From positions 239,107 through 303,106 of the forward strand of contig NZ_SSMQ01000004.1 of assembly GCF_005144585.1 (NCBI RefSeq): DNA of 64,000 nt, given 5' to 3'. Below are positions 45,704 to 54,644 of the stretch, piece by piece. Below the pieces are notes generated by a model, which did no database searches, had not been told where the DNA came from, and was given only the letters and a program-made list of their open reading frames with translations. A program made the position numbers and the translations under genes. Position 1 is the first letter of the stretch, and each line of letters begins with the position of its first letter. Source of the stretch: Polyangium fumosum. GTDB lineage: Bacteria; Myxococcota_A; Polyangia; Polyangiales; Polyangiaceae.

Positions 45704-48700
45704 TCAAAAGACCTGCCCGGACGAGCCCGCGACGCCCGCGTTGCCAGACGAGGTGCCGCCCGCACCGCCGGTGCCGGGGGTGAGCGTGTTGCCCGTGACC
45801 GAGACCAAGGAGCTGCCGACACGGTACACGGCAAACGAGGGGCCTCCCGCGCCGCCGCCGCCATGCCCGCCATTGCCACCCTTGCCGCCGGTGCCGCCAT
45901 TGCCGCCCTGGCCCACCTCGGCGGTGCACGTCGCCGCGCCCGCACCGCCGCTGCCGCCGGCGCCCCCTGCAGCACCTGCGCCGCCGCTGCCGCCGGCTCC
46001 GCCCTTCGCGCTCCGGATCGTATTGCCCGTCAGGGTCAATCCGTTCGAATTGAGGACGAAGAGCCCGAACGATCCCCCGCCCGCGCCGCCGCCGCCGCCG
46101 CCGGTGCCGCCGCAGCCGCCCGCGCCGCCGCCGCCGCCGCCGTTGCCCGTGCCATTGATGACGAACGCGCCCGTCTGGCCGCCACCACCACCACCGCCGC
46201 CGCCGCCATTGCCGTGCACGCCGGTCACGCCGGTCACGCCCGCGTTGCCGATCCAGAACAGGGTCGCGGTCGATCCGCCACTGCCGCCCGTCCCGTTCCC
46301 GCCGTTCGTCCCCGCCGTGCCGAGCTGGCCGCCCGCGCCGTCCGTTCCCGTATTGCCCGCGGAGCCGCCGATCCCGCCGACCGTGCCTCCGGTGCCCGAG
46401 AGCCCCGCTCCACCACCCGTCGCGTAGCCGCCTTTGCCGCCGAGGCCGCCGGTCCGGCTGCACACGCTCGACCCGCCCGAGCCGCCGGCGGCCGAGGTGT
46501 TGGAATCGCAGGCGCCAGGCCCGCCCGCGGCCCCATTGCCTCCGATCCCACCGGCGGTCCCCGCCGCCCCCGCCGCCCCGGCCCCCGCCGCCCCGGCGGA
46601 GAGCGCGCTGTTTTTCAGGACGAGCGACGGGCAGTTGTTGCAGTACATCGCGTAATTCGAGATGCTCGCCGTGTTCGTGTCGAGCGTCTGGATCGTCATC
46701 CTGTCGACGGTCATCGCCATGACGAGGTCCTTGCCCTCGACCGCGCTCACGCGCCCGTTCACCACGCCGCTCGATTGAATCGTCGCCACGTAGGCCGCGC
46801 TCCGCGCCCAGCCGTTCTGCGCCGAGTATCCACCGTACACGGACACGCCGTTCGCCAGCGTGATGCGTCCGTCGTAGAGCCCCTGCGACACGTACACCTG
46901 CTTCTTGCCGAGGACGACGGCCCGCGAGATCCCCGCGGAGATCGTCGCCATCGGCGACTCGCGCGTGCCCGGGTTCAGGTCATTTCCGGTTTTCGCGACG
47001 AACACGGCCGCGGACGCGTCGCCATCGATGCCGTCGCAATTCGTGTCGGCGAAGCCGTCGTCGGGCAAGTCTGCCCCGACGAACGTGCACTCGCAGCCGT
47101 TCTGCGGGGAGCCGTCGACGTCGACGTAGCCGGGCAGGCAGGAGACGAGCTGGCACATGCCGGACGAGCAGGTCGATTGCGCGTTCGGGATGAGCATCCC
47201 GCAGTCGTTGTTGCAGCCGCCGCAGTTCTCCGCGTCGTTCAGGTGGTTCGTCTCGCAGCCGGTCGAGGCCACCCCGTCGCAGTTGCCGAAGCCCATGGCG
47301 CAGGCGCCGAGCGTGCAGGTGCCCGACACGCAGGATTCGGCGGCGTTCGCGAGATCGCACGCGGCGTTGCACGCGCCGCAATGCGCGAGGGTCGTCTGGA
47401 GGTTCGTCTCGCAGCCGGTCGAGCCCATGCCATCGCAGTTGCCGAACCCGCTGTCGCAGGCGCCGAGCGTGCAGGTGCCCGACACGCAGGACTCGGCGGC
47501 GTTCGCGAGGTTGCACGCGGCGTTGCACGCGCCGCAATGCGCGAGGGTCGTTTGCAGGTTCGTCTCGCACCCGTTGCTCGGAATCTGGTCGCAATTGCCG
47601 AACGGCGCGGTGCACGCGGCCGGCACGCAGGCGCCGCCCATGCACGCCTCGCTCGCATTCGCGAGATCGCAGGCGTAGTTGCAGCCGCCGCAATGCAGCA
47701 CGTCGTTTGTCACGTCCGTCTCGCAGCCATCGGCCGCCACGTCGTTGCAATCCCCGAATCCCGTGGTGCACGCGCCCGGCTTGCAAGATCCGGCCACGCA
47801 GACGGCCGTGGTGTTCGGCAAGCTGCACGCGTTGTCGCAGGCGCCGCAATGATCCGAGCTCGTCAGGATGTCCGTGTCGCAGCCGTTCGTCGGATCGGCG
47901 TCGCAGACGGCCTGGCCTTGCGGGCAGCCCTCGGCGGTCCCCACGATGGGCACGAGCACGCCGGCCGCCGGGGCGCCGCCGATCGTCGCTGTGACCTCCA
48001 CGTCGAGCGGATCGAGCGGCTCGGCGAGGCCGGGCGAGGTATACGTGACCTCGAAATGCAAGGATGTGCCGGGCGGCCTGTCGAACGGCAACGTGACCGG
48101 CACGCGAATGGGCGGATTGGGCGCGTCCGGCACGAACCGGACCACCTCGACGGAAAAGTCGGGGCTCGCCACGTTCACCGACTGGAACGACGCGGTTGCG
48201 TTCGAGGCATTGTCCACGCGGAAGAGCCGCATCCGGGTCGTCCCTGCGGGCACGACGCCATACGAGAGTTCCTCGGGGCTCGCGCAAGCGCCCTCCGGCC
48301 CCGCGTCGTTCAGCACACAGAGCTCGAGTCCCACCACGGGACCGCCGCCCGCGCCGCCCGCGCCGCCTGCGCCGCCCGCGCCGCCGGCCCCACCTGTCCC
48401 CCCTCCACCGCCTGCGCCGCCGAGGCCGCCGGCGCCACCCATGCCTGCGTCACCGCCGACGCCGCCCGCGCCGCCGACGCCACCCACGCCGCCTGTGCCC
48501 CCCGTACCCGCGGCTCCGCCGTCGCCCCCGGTCCCGCCGCCTCCTGCGTCACCACCTCCGCCGCCGCTCCCGCTCGGCGATCCGCTCGCGCCGGCCGTGC
48601 CGCTCGTACCGACTTCGCCTCCTTCCGCGCATGAAACCGCGTGAAACGCCGCGAGGCTGAGCCAGGCGGAGGAAACCAGGAGGCCCATCGTGGTGCGGAA

Positions 48701-48715
48701 GGGTCGACTCGGCAT
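45704..48715 (-). CDS. Cys-repeat and Gly-rich surface lipoprotein with beta-helix
   Basis: A 1003-residue secreted protein. Signal peptide GLLVSSAWLSLAAFHAVSC, then about 100 residues of GGAGG-type low complexity, a beta-sandwich-like part, and about six units of a 52-residue Cys-rich repeat (e.g. HCGACNAACNLANAAESCV, then SGTCTLGA). A DUF1565-type beta-helix start (VFVAKTGNDLNPGTRESPMA) follows, and the C-terminal 300 residues are again Gly-rich with beta-helix turns (LTLTGNTIRSAKGGAGGSGG). The repeat region matches myxobacterial surface proteins. Function is likely adhesive or protective; no enzyme motif. Confidence 0.8.
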   Translation of the reverse strand: MPSRPFRTTMGLLVSSAWLSLAAFHAVSCAEGGEVGTSGTAGASGSPSGSGGGGGDAGGGGTGGDGGAAGTGGTGGVGGVGGAGGVGGDAGMGGAGGLGGAGGGGGTGGAGGAGGAGGAGGAGGGPVVGLELCVLNDAGPEGACASPEELSYGVVPAGTTRMRLFRVDNASNATASFQSVNVASPDFSVEVVRFVPDAPNPPIRVPVTLPFDRPPGTSLHFEVTYTSPGLAEPLDPLDVEVTATIGGAPAAGVLVPIVGTAEGCPQGQAVCDADPTNGCDTDILTSSDHCGACDNACSLPNTTAVCVAGSCKPGACTTGFGDCNDVAADGCETDVTNDVLHCGGCNYACDLANASEACMGGACVPAACTAPFGNCDQIPSNGCETNLQTTLAHCGACNAACNLANAAESCVSGTCTLGACDSGFGNCDGMGSTGCETNLQTTLAHCGACNAACDLANAAESCVSGTCTLGACAMGFGNCDGVASTGCETNHLNDAENCGGCNNDCGMLIPNAQSTCSSGMCQLVSCLPGYVDVDGSPQNGCECTFVGADLPDDGFADTNCDGIDGDASAAVFVAKTGNDLNPGTRESPMATISAGISRAVVLGKKQVYVSQGLYDGRITLANGVSVYGGYSAQNGWARSAAYVATIQSSGVVNGRVSAVEGKDLVMAMTVDRMTIQTLDTNTASISNYAMYCNNCPSLVLKNSALSAGAAGAGAAGAAGTAGGIGGNGAAGGPGACDSNTSAAGGSGGSSVCSRTGGLGGKGGYATGGGAGLSGTGGTVGGIGGSAGNTGTDGAGGQLGTAGTNGGNGTGGSGGSTATLFWIGNAGVTGVTGVHGNGGGGGGGGGGQTGAFVINGTGNGGGGGGAGGCGGTGGGGGGAGGGSFGLFVLNSNGLTLTGNTIRSAKGGAGGSGGAGAAGGAGGSGGAGAATCTAEVGQGGNGGTGGKGGNGGHGGGGAGGPSFAVYRVGSSLVSVTGNTLTPGTGGAGGTSSGNAGVAGSSGQVF
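47253..47720 (-). repeat. Coding 156-base tandem repeat
   Basis: Within the Cys-rich surface protein; units repeat every 156 bases (52 codons), the best two almost identical. The unit starts are at about 47253, 47409 and 47565. Confidence 0.8.
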
Positions 48716-48811
48716 GTCAAACCATCAAACACGAATTCGGTCCTTTGTCCACGAAGCAACCTGCTCAAGCAATCGCGGTCACCTTCTTTTCGTCCGATGC
48801 TTCGATCCTCC

Positions 48812-48889
48812 GTCGGAAACACCTCCCCGTGCGTTGCAAATTGCAACGGTTCGTCCGCGGACACTTCGGGGAGGTGTCGAATTTCCGAC
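48812..48889. promoter_or_regulatory. Nested palindromes in a divergent promoter region
   Basis: Outer arms GTCGGAAA/TTTCCGAC and CACCTCCCCG/CGGGGAGGTG enclose two perfect palindromes, CGTTGCAAATTGCAACG (48832-48848) and GTCCGCGGAC (48853-48862). It lies between the divergent surface-protein and kinase genes and can form a large cruciform or a transcript hairpin, or bind two dimeric regulators. Confidence 0.75.
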
Positions 48890-48920
48890 ACGTCCCTCCA
48901 TCGGCGCACACACGACGACC

Positions 48921-48949
48921 TTGTTTCGATCGGACACGAGCCGTGATAG
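48921..48949 (+). promoter_or_regulatory. Possible promoter for the kinase gene
   Basis: TTGTTT (48921-48926), 17-base spacer, TGATAG (48944-48949), 15 bases before the ATG. Weak match only. Confidence 0.3.
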
Positions 48950-48963
48950 CGTCTGTCGTCAGT

Positions 48964-50325
48964 ATGATGGTGGCGCCGCCGCCCGGGACCATCCTGCTGG
49001 GCAAATACCGCGTCGAGCAAGAGCTCGGCTGCGGCGGGATGGGTGTGGTCCTCGAAGCGACGCACCTCGCGCTCGGCCAGACCGTCGCCATCAAGCTCTT
49101 GAACCCGGCGCTCGCGCTCTCTTCGGACGTCGTGACGCGGTTTCTCCGCGAGGCGCGCATCGCCGCGACGTTGCCCTCCGAGCACATCGCGCGCGTGAGC
49201 GACGTCGGGCAGACCGAGACGGGCGCGCCGTACCTCGTGATGGAGCGGCTCTACGGGCACGACCTCGAAGCCGAGCTCACGCGGCGCGGCAAGCTCCCCG
49301 TCGCCGAGGCCGTCGACCTCGCGCTCGAGGCCTGCGAGGGCATCGCGGCGGCCCACGCGCAGGGCCTCGTGCATCGGGACCTCAAGCCGGCGAACCTCTT
49401 CCTCGCCGAGCGCCCGCTCCGCCCGCGCGTGCTCAAGGTGCTCGACTTCGGCCTCTCGAAAGACGCGCCGGGGCACAGCGCGTCCATTACCGGGACCGAC
49501 GCGGTCTTCGGCACCCCGCAGTACATGTCCCCCGAGCAGATCCAGTCGACGAAGAACGTCGACGCGCGCAGTGATCAGCACGCGCTCGGGATGATCCTGT
49601 ACGAGATGCTCGCGGGCGCGCCGCCCTACGCGGCCGAGAGCATCACGCAGCTCATCGTCGTCATCGCCACGCAGCCGCCGCCGCGCGTGCGCGAAAAACG
49701 CCCCGAGGTCCACGCGCGGCTCGAAGAGGCGATCCTGCGCGCCCTGGCGAAGCGGCCGCACGAGCGATTCGCGGACCTCGGCGCGTTCGCGGAGGCGATC
49801 GCGCCCTTCGGCGGCCCCGAAGCGCGCACCCGAGCCACGCGCATCGGCCAGGCGCTCGTGGGCACGGCGAGCCTCGACAACACCGGGCCCAGGCGCCCCT
49901 CGCGCGTGCCGACGGACCAAGCGATCACGCTCCCACGCGCCCCCGCGCACACGCACGCGGGCTTCACGAGCTCCGTCGACCTGGGCGACGCGCGAGGCCG
50001 AAAGAAACGCGCGGCGATCTTCGCGACGGGTAGCCTCGTCGCGACCGCGCTGCTCGTCTCGCTCGTCGTCGTCACGCAACACGCCGCGACGCCCGAGGCC
50101 ACAACGACGCCGCCCGAGGCCACGCCCGCGGCGCGCGCGCCCGAGCCGACGACGCCGCCGCCTCCGCAGGTCACGGCCGCGGCGCCGCCCCCCGCCGCGA
50201 CGTCGTCCGCGGCCACGAGCACGACCCCGGCGAAGACCACGAAGGCGCCGACGCCGACGAAGACTTCGAAGCAAACGCAAACCATCAAGCAAACGGTGGG
50301 GATTTTCGGTGGCAAGCGCAAATAA
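48964..50325 (+). CDS. Transmembrane Ser/Thr protein kinase (Hanks type)
   Basis: A 453-residue kinase; ATG 48964 or 48967. The kinase domain (residues about 12-285) is complete: Gly loop GCGGMG, catalytic Lys in VAIKLL, HRDLKPANLF, DFGLSK and GTPQYMSPEQ. One membrane helix (AIFATGSLVATALLVSLVVV) follows, then a Pro/Ala/Thr-rich tail ending in basic residues. The kinase domain is on the cytosolic side and the tail outside. It overlaps the TPR protein gene by 17 bases, a pairing common in myxobacteria. Confidence 0.9.
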   Translation: MMVAPPPGTILLGKYRVEQELGCGGMGVVLEATHLALGQTVAIKLLNPALALSSDVVTRFLREARIAATLPSEHIARVSDVGQTETGAPYLVMERLYGHDLEAELTRRGKLPVAEAVDLALEACEGIAAAHAQGLVHRDLKPANLFLAERPLRPRVLKVLDFGLSKDAPGHSASITGTDAVFGTPQYMSPEQIQSTKNVDARSDQHALGMILYEMLAGAPPYAAESITQLIVVIATQPPPRVREKRPEVHARLEEAILRALAKRPHERFADLGAFAEAIAPFGGPEARTRATRIGQALVGTASLDNTGPRRPSRVPTDQAITLPRAPAHTHAGFTSSVDLGDARGRKKRAAIFATGSLVATALLVSLVVVTQHAATPEATTTPPEATPAARAPEPTTPPPPQVTAAAPPPAATSSAATSTTPAKTTKAPTPTKTSKQTQTIKQTVGIFGGKRK

Positions 50326-51355
50326 GTTCATCCTCGTCGCCGCGTCGCTCCTCGCCTTCGCGCCCGCCGCGGCCCGCGCGGACGACGAACCCCCGCTCAC
50401 GTCGCCCGCGGATCCCAGCGAGGCGGCGACGCTCGCCGAGACCCTCTTCCAGGACGGCAAGCGCCTGCTCGAACAGGGCGCGTTCGTCGAGGCTTGCACG
50501 AAGCTCGCGCAGAGCGACGCGCTCGATCCGGCGATCGGCACGCTCGGACTGCTCGCGGCCTGCCACGAGCAGGAGGGCCGCACCGCCACCGCGTGGCGCG
50601 AGTACGGTGAGACGGCCCGGCGCGCGGAGGCCGTGAACGACGAGCGCGGCGCGTTCGCCCGGCAGCGCGCGAGCGCGCTCGAACCGGAGTTGCCGCGCCT
50701 GCTCGTGCGGCTCCCGAAGGGCGCCGAGGGGGCCGCCGTCTTCCGCAACGGCGTGCGCCTCGCGCCGGACGAGCTCGGGGTCGCCCAGCCCATCGATCCG
50801 GGCACGTACGAGATCGTCGCGCGCCTCGCGGGCCGCCCCGAGTTCCGCGCCACGGTCACGGCGCAGGCGCGCAAGGTCGCCGAGGTCGAGATCCCCGACT
50901 GGAATCGCCCTGCGCCCGTGGAGCCGGCGAAGAAAAATCCGGCGCCATCGGATCCTGGGACCTCCAATCTTTTGACCTCCAAGGGACTTGACGCGCGCAA
51001 GGTGGGCGCACTCGTGGCCGGCGGGGTGGGCTTCACCGGGCTCGCGGTCGCGGGGGCCTTCGCGCTTTCGGCCAGCAGTCGGAACGCCGCGTCGGTCTCG
51101 TTCCAGGCGTCCTGCACGACGGCGGCCTCGTGCGCGCGCGGCCGCGAGCTCCGCGAGGACGCGCTTCGGTCAGCCACGGTAGCGAATGTCGCTTTTGGCA
51201 TGGGCGCCGCCAGCGCGGTGACGGCGCTCGTGCTCGTTTTGCTCCCCGAGCGCACCGAGGCCCCCAAGCCCGCGCCGCGGACGGGTTTCCACTACGAAGT
51301 CGCGCCTTTCGCCGATCGGACCGGGGGCGGAGCGCTTCTTATCGGAAATTTCTGA
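50309..51355 (+). CDS. TPR-containing exported protein coupled to the kinase
   Basis: A 348-residue protein; GTG 50309 inside the kinase gene. Signal peptide FILVAASLLAFAPAAARA. TPR-like helices (LFQDGKRLLEQGAFVEACTKL, LAACHEQEGRTATAWREYGE) then a PEGA-like strand region (FRNGVRLAPDELGV) and two membrane segments near the C-terminus (GALVAGGVGFTGLAVAGAFAL and a later one). It may be the kinase's sensor or substrate at the envelope. Confidence 0.75.
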   Translation: MASANKFILVAASLLAFAPAAARADDEPPLTSPADPSEAATLAETLFQDGKRLLEQGAFVEACTKLAQSDALDPAIGTLGLLAACHEQEGRTATAWREYGETARRAEAVNDERGAFARQRASALEPELPRLLVRLPKGAEGAAVFRNGVRLAPDELGVAQPIDPGTYEIVARLAGRPEFRATVTAQARKVAEVEIPDWNRPAPVEPAKKNPAPSDPGTSNLLTSKGLDARKVGALVAGGVGFTGLAVAGAFALSASSRNAASVSFQASCTTAASCARGRELREDALRSATVANVAFGMGAASAVTALVLVLLPERTEAPKPAPRTGFHYEVAPFADRTGGGALLIGNF

Positions 51356-51375
51356 TCCGAGCGCTGCGAGTTGCC

Positions 51376-51405
51376 TTGCGGAGCGCATGCTCGGCCGGGT
51401 AAATT
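51376..51405 (+). promoter_or_regulatory. Possible promoter giving a near-leaderless transcript
   Basis: TTGCGG (51376-51381), 18-base spacer, TAAATT (51400-51405), only seven bases before ATG 51413, and no Shine-Dalgarno. Confidence 0.4.
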
Positions 51406-51412
51406 ACTGAAC

Positions 51413-52036
51413 ATGCGTTCCATTCTGTTCATAGCATCGGGTTTGGGTTTGCTGGTGTCCATGACCGGCTGCGCCGATCTCCTCGGCATCGAGGCGTGGC
51501 AGGACCCGGCGAATGCGGACGGGAGCGGGAACAACGGCGCCGGGGCGAAGGGGGAGGGGGACTCTGGCGCGGGGGGTGAGGGCGGCGCGGGCGGCGAAGG
51601 GCCTGCCGATCCGTGTAGCAATGGCGTGCAGGACGGGGACGAGTCGGACGTCGATTGCGGCGGCTCCGCGTGCGGCGCGTGCCCCGACGGCGCCGCGTGC
51701 GCGAACGACCAGGATTGCACGAGTGTGTTCTGCTCGTTCCGGCAGCTCTGCGCGCCTGTCGACGGGCGCGTCACGTGCGGCGAGGAGGGCGAGCAAGGCC
51801 CGAGCTGCGGCGACTGCATCAAGAACAGCGACGAGACCGACATCGATTGCGGCGGCGACGCCTGCCATCCGTGCCGGCAAGGCAAGGCGTGCCTCCAGGA
51901 CGCCGATTGCCTCGGCGCCGTGTGCGTAGCGAACCAGTGCGCGCTCGGCGCGCCGGGCGTCGATTGCTACGCGAACGCCGATTGCGCGAGCGGACAATGC
52001 CTCGGCGCGGATCTCCTGGGCGGCGCTTGCCAGTAG
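51413..52036 (+). CDS. Cys-rich lipoprotein
   Basis: A 207-residue lipoprotein. ATG 51413 begins the signal LFIASGLGLLVSMTGC. A Gly/Ala/Glu linker is followed by two Cys-rich units (CSNGVQDGDESDVDCGGSAC and a second, DETDIDCGGDACHPC) with D-x-D-C motifs likely held by disulfides and possibly calcium. This is a typical myxobacterial surface motif. No function can be given. It converges on the sigma-54 activator with a 3-base gap. Confidence 0.75.
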   Translation: MRSILFIASGLGLLVSMTGCADLLGIEAWQDPANADGSGNNGAGAKGEGDSGAGGEGGAGGEGPADPCSNGVQDGDESDVDCGGSACGACPDGAACANDQDCTSVFCSFRQLCAPVDGRVTCGEEGEQGPSCGDCIKNSDETDIDCGGDACHPCRQGKACLQDADCLGAVCVANQCALGAPGVDCYANADCASGQCLGADLLGGACQ

Positions 52037-52039
52037 CGA

Positions 52040-53686
52040 TTATCCCTCGGCGTACTCCTTGAGCTTCCGATAAAGGGTCGCCACACCAATCCCGAGCTTC
52101 GCCGCGGCCTCCTTGCGGTTTCCTCCCTCGGCCGCGAGCGTCGCGAGGATGTGCGCCCGCTCGACCTCGGCGAGCGGGCGCGGGGAAAACCCAGCTTCAC
52201 GCGAGGTCGTTGCTGCGGCTGCGCCTCCGATCTCGGGCGGCAGATCGATCCCTTCGATCGTCGGCCCCTCCGAGAGGATCCGCGCCCGCTCCATCGCATT
52301 GACGAGCTCGCGCACGTTGCCCGGCCAGGCGTGCTCGTACAGCGCACGGCACGCCGATTTGCCGAGCTCCTTCGGCGCCTCCCCTTCCCGCGCCGCTGCC
52401 TCCGAGAGCTGCCGCCGTGCGATCGGCAAGATGTCCTCCGGCCGCTCGCGGAGCGGCGGGATCGCGATCTCCACGACCCGCAGCCGGAAATAGAGATCCT
52501 GCCGAAAGCGCCCCTGCGCCACGGCCGCCGCGAGATTTCGGTGCGTCGCCGCCACGATCCGCACGTCGATCGGGCGCGTCCGGTTCTCGCCCACCCGCCG
52601 CACCTCGCGCTCTTCCAGCACCCGGAGCAATTTCGCCTGCATCGCGAGCGGGATCTCGCCCACCTCGTCGAGGAACAACGTCCCGCCCCGCGCCGCCTCG
52701 AAGAGCCCCGCCCGCTCCGTCACGGCCCCGCTGAATGCGCCTTTCGCGTGCCCGAAGAGCTCGCTCTCGAGCAGGCTCTCCGGCACGGCCGCGCAGTTGA
52801 TCGCCACCATCGGCCCCGCCACGCGCGGCGACGCGTCGTGCACGAGCCGCGCGATCCTCTCCTTGCCCACCCCGCTCTCGCCGAGCAGGAGCACCGTCGC
52901 GTTTGTCCGGGCGACCCGCCGCGCCATCGCGACCACGCTCCGCATGGCCTCGCTCCGCGCCACGAGCCCCGGCACCTCGGTCTCCTCGTCGCCCGCCGAG
53001 AGCAGCCGCTCGGCGCGAAGCAGCCGCGTCTCTGCGCGCCGCAGGGCCCGCTGCACGTGCCGGAGCGAGGCGTCGAGGCAGTCCGTCTCGTAAAACGGCA
53101 GGTGCGGCACGATCGCCTCACCCCACTCTTCACGGCTCCGCCCGATCATCCGGCACACGGCGTCCCCCTTCCCGCGGCACGACTCCTCCAGCGCGAAGAT
53201 CGGCCGACCATTGACGCGGCTCAGGTATCCGCTCGCGAATCCCGCGAGCGTCCAGCACACCGGCTCCGTCGCTTGCCCGAGGTGCAAGAGGTGCTGCTCT
53301 GCCTCGTACGAGTCGTGCCATATCGCGTCGGCGAACGGCTCGGGCCCGGGGCGCCCGTCGGGCTCGACCGGCTCGAACGTCACGAGCCCCCACAGCCGAT
53401 GCAGCCGCCCGCCCGCGATGCGCCATTCCCGCTCGTCCGCCCAGGGGATCCCCTCGCGCAGCGCCTCCGCCGTCCGCCAGCCGTGGCCGTAGCCGAAGCG
53501 CGTCAGCACCGCGCGCGCCGCGTGGTAGCCGAAGCTCTCGATGAGCTGCTTGCGCAGGAGCCCGAGCGCGACCGCGTCGAAGAGGAGCACGCGCTCGCCC
53601 GCGAAGCGCATCACCCCGCCCTTCGGGCCGAACGAGAACAGATCCGAGAGCCGCAGATCGGCGGCCCGCATGCCCGCGGTTTTCAT
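52040..53686 (-). CDS. Sigma-54 activator with XylR_N and V4R sensor domains
   Basis: A 548-residue enhancer-binding protein. Residues about 10-110 are XylR_N-like ([20 protein letters not shown]) and about 135-200 V4R ([20 protein letters not shown]), the sensory pair that binds aromatics in XylR/DmpR/PoxR. AAA+: Walker [12 protein letters not shown], the sigma-54 loop written GAFSGA rather than GAFTGA, Walker [14 protein letters not shown], and R-finger RDLYFRLR-like region. A Fis-type helix-turn-helix ends it ([21 protein letters not shown]). It faces the pirin operon with a sigma-54 promoter, its probable target. Confidence 0.9.
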   Translation of the reverse strand: MKTAGMRAADLRLSDLFSFGPKGGVMRFAGERVLLFDAVALGLLRKQLIESFGYHAARAVLTRFGYGHGWRTAEALREGIPWADEREWRIAGGRLHRLWGLVTFEPVEPDGRPGPEPFADAIWHDSYEAEQHLLHLGQATEPVCWTLAGFASGYLSRVNGRPIFALEESCRGKGDAVCRMIGRSREEWGEAIVPHLPFYETDCLDASLRHVQRALRRAETRLLRAERLLSAGDEETEVPGLVARSEAMRSVVAMARRVARTNATVLLLGESGVGKERIARLVHDASPRVAGPMVAINCAAVPESLLESELFGHAKGAFSGAVTERAGLFEAARGGTLFLDEVGEIPLAMQAKLLRVLEEREVRRVGENRTRPIDVRIVAATHRNLAAAVAQGRFRQDLYFRLRVVEIAIPPLRERPEDILPIARRQLSEAAAREGEAPKELGKSACRALYEHAWPGNVRELVNAMERARILSEGPTIEGIDLPPEIGGAAAATTSREAGFSPRPLAEVERAHILATLAAEGGNRKEAAAKLGIGVATLYRKLKEYAEG

Positions 53687-53700
53687 CTTGAGAGCCCCGA

Positions 53701-53719
53701 GTCTATCATTTTGATAGAC
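53701..53719. promoter_or_regulatory. 19-base palindrome, likely activator site
   Basis: GTCTATCATTTTGATAGAC: perfect 8-base arms around three bases. It lies 15 bases upstream of the activator's start codon and about 52 bases upstream of the -24 element, a suitable upstream activator or autoregulatory site. Confidence 0.7.
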
Positions 53720-53770
53720 GGCGGCAGCACGAACCTCGCGTTTCCCGCCGAAAAAGCGCCTCCCGGAGCT

Positions 53771-53786
53771 TGGCCCGGCTCGTGCT
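53771..53786 (+). promoter_or_regulatory. Sigma-54 (-24/-12) promoter of the pirin operon
   Basis: TGGCCCGGCTCGTGCT: the invariant GG (53772-53773) and GC (53784-53785) are 12 bases apart as required, and 14 of 16 positions match the consensus. The following pirin start is about 60 bases downstream. Confidence 0.75.
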
Positions 53787-53844
53787 TATCTCGAGGGCGA
53801 ACGGACAGCGCCCCGCACGAAGCCGGGGACCGAAGGAGACCACG

Positions 53845-54543
53845 ATGATCACGCTGCGACGCTCGGAAGACCGCGGACACGCGAACCACGGCTGGCTCGA
53901 CTCGTACCATACGTTCTCGTTCGCCAACTATTACGATCCGGCGCACATGGGCTTCCGGTCGCTCCGGGTCATCAACGAGGACCGCGTATCGCCGGCCCAG
54001 GGCTTCGGCACGCACCCGCACCGGGACATGGAGATCCTCTCGTACGTGCTCGAAGGCGCCCTCTCGCACAAGGACTCGATGGGCAACGGCTCGATGATCC
54101 GGCCGGGCGACGTACAGCGCATGACCGCGGGCACGGGCGTCTCGCATAGCGAGTTCAACGGATCGCGCAAGGATGGCGTGCATTTCCTGCAGATCTGGAT
54201 CGCGCCCGAGGAGCGCGGGATCACGCCGGGGTACGAGCAGAAGAACTTCTCGGACGAGGAGAAACAGGGCCGGCTCCGCCTCATCGCTTCGCGCGACGGC
54301 CGCGACGGCAGCGTCACGATCCACCAGGACGCGAGCGTGTATGCGGGGCTCCTCGCCGACGGTGAAGAGGCGCGCCACGCGCTCGCGGACGGCAGGCACG
54401 CCTACGTGCACGTCGCGAAGGGCGAAGTGAAGCTCGGCGAAACCGTGCTCCACGCGGGCGACGGCGCGGCCATCAGCGGCGAAAAGGAGCTCGTCTTCAG
54501 CGGCCACGGAAAAGGAGAGGTGCTGCTCTTCGATCTTGCGTGA
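53845..54543 (+). CDS. Pirin-family (quercetinase-like) cupin
   Basis: A 232-residue bicupin; AAGGAG precedes ATG 53845. The metal-binding motif is [19 protein letters not shown], with [11 protein letters not shown] downstream. YhaK/YhhW-type pirins bind Fe or Cu and some open quercetin. Expressed from the sigma-54 promoter with a quinone reductase, it may serve in aromatic or quinone handling. Confidence 0.9.
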   Translation: MITLRRSEDRGHANHGWLDSYHTFSFANYYDPAHMGFRSLRVINEDRVSPAQGFGTHPHRDMEILSYVLEGALSHKDSMGNGSMIRPGDVQRMTAGTGVSHSEFNGSRKDGVHFLQIWIAPEERGITPGYEQKNFSDEEKQGRLRLIASRDGRDGSVTIHQDASVYAGLLADGEEARHALADGRHAYVHVAKGEVKLGETVLHAGDGAAISGEKELVFSGHGKGEVLLFDLA

Positions 54544-54569
54544 TAGCGTACGCGCCCTTCTCCGCTCGG

Positions 54570-54599
54570 GGGCTCCGCTCGGACACGCCGAGCGAGCCC
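54570..54599 (+). repeat. Stem-loop between pirin and quinone reductase genes
   Basis: GGGCTCCGCTCGG pairs with CCGAGCGAGCCC around five bases, one bulge. It may stabilise or attenuate the transcript between the two genes. Confidence 0.5.
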
Positions 54600-54644
54600 T
54601 CGAACCCCTCACCTTCCGACCTTGGACGGAGCGAGACAGCCACC

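Noticed and set aside
46000..46640. GC triplet tracts as simple-sequence repeats
   Set aside because: They code the GGAGG-type Gly-rich segment of the surface protein and are explained by it.
47253..47870. Regular repeats resembling a CRISPR array
   Set aside because: Period of 156 bases is in frame and codes the 52-residue Cys-rich unit; no spacers or cas genes.
45863..48634. Plus-strand frame of about 923 residues
   Set aside because: Antisense shadow of the Gly/Cys-rich surface protein.
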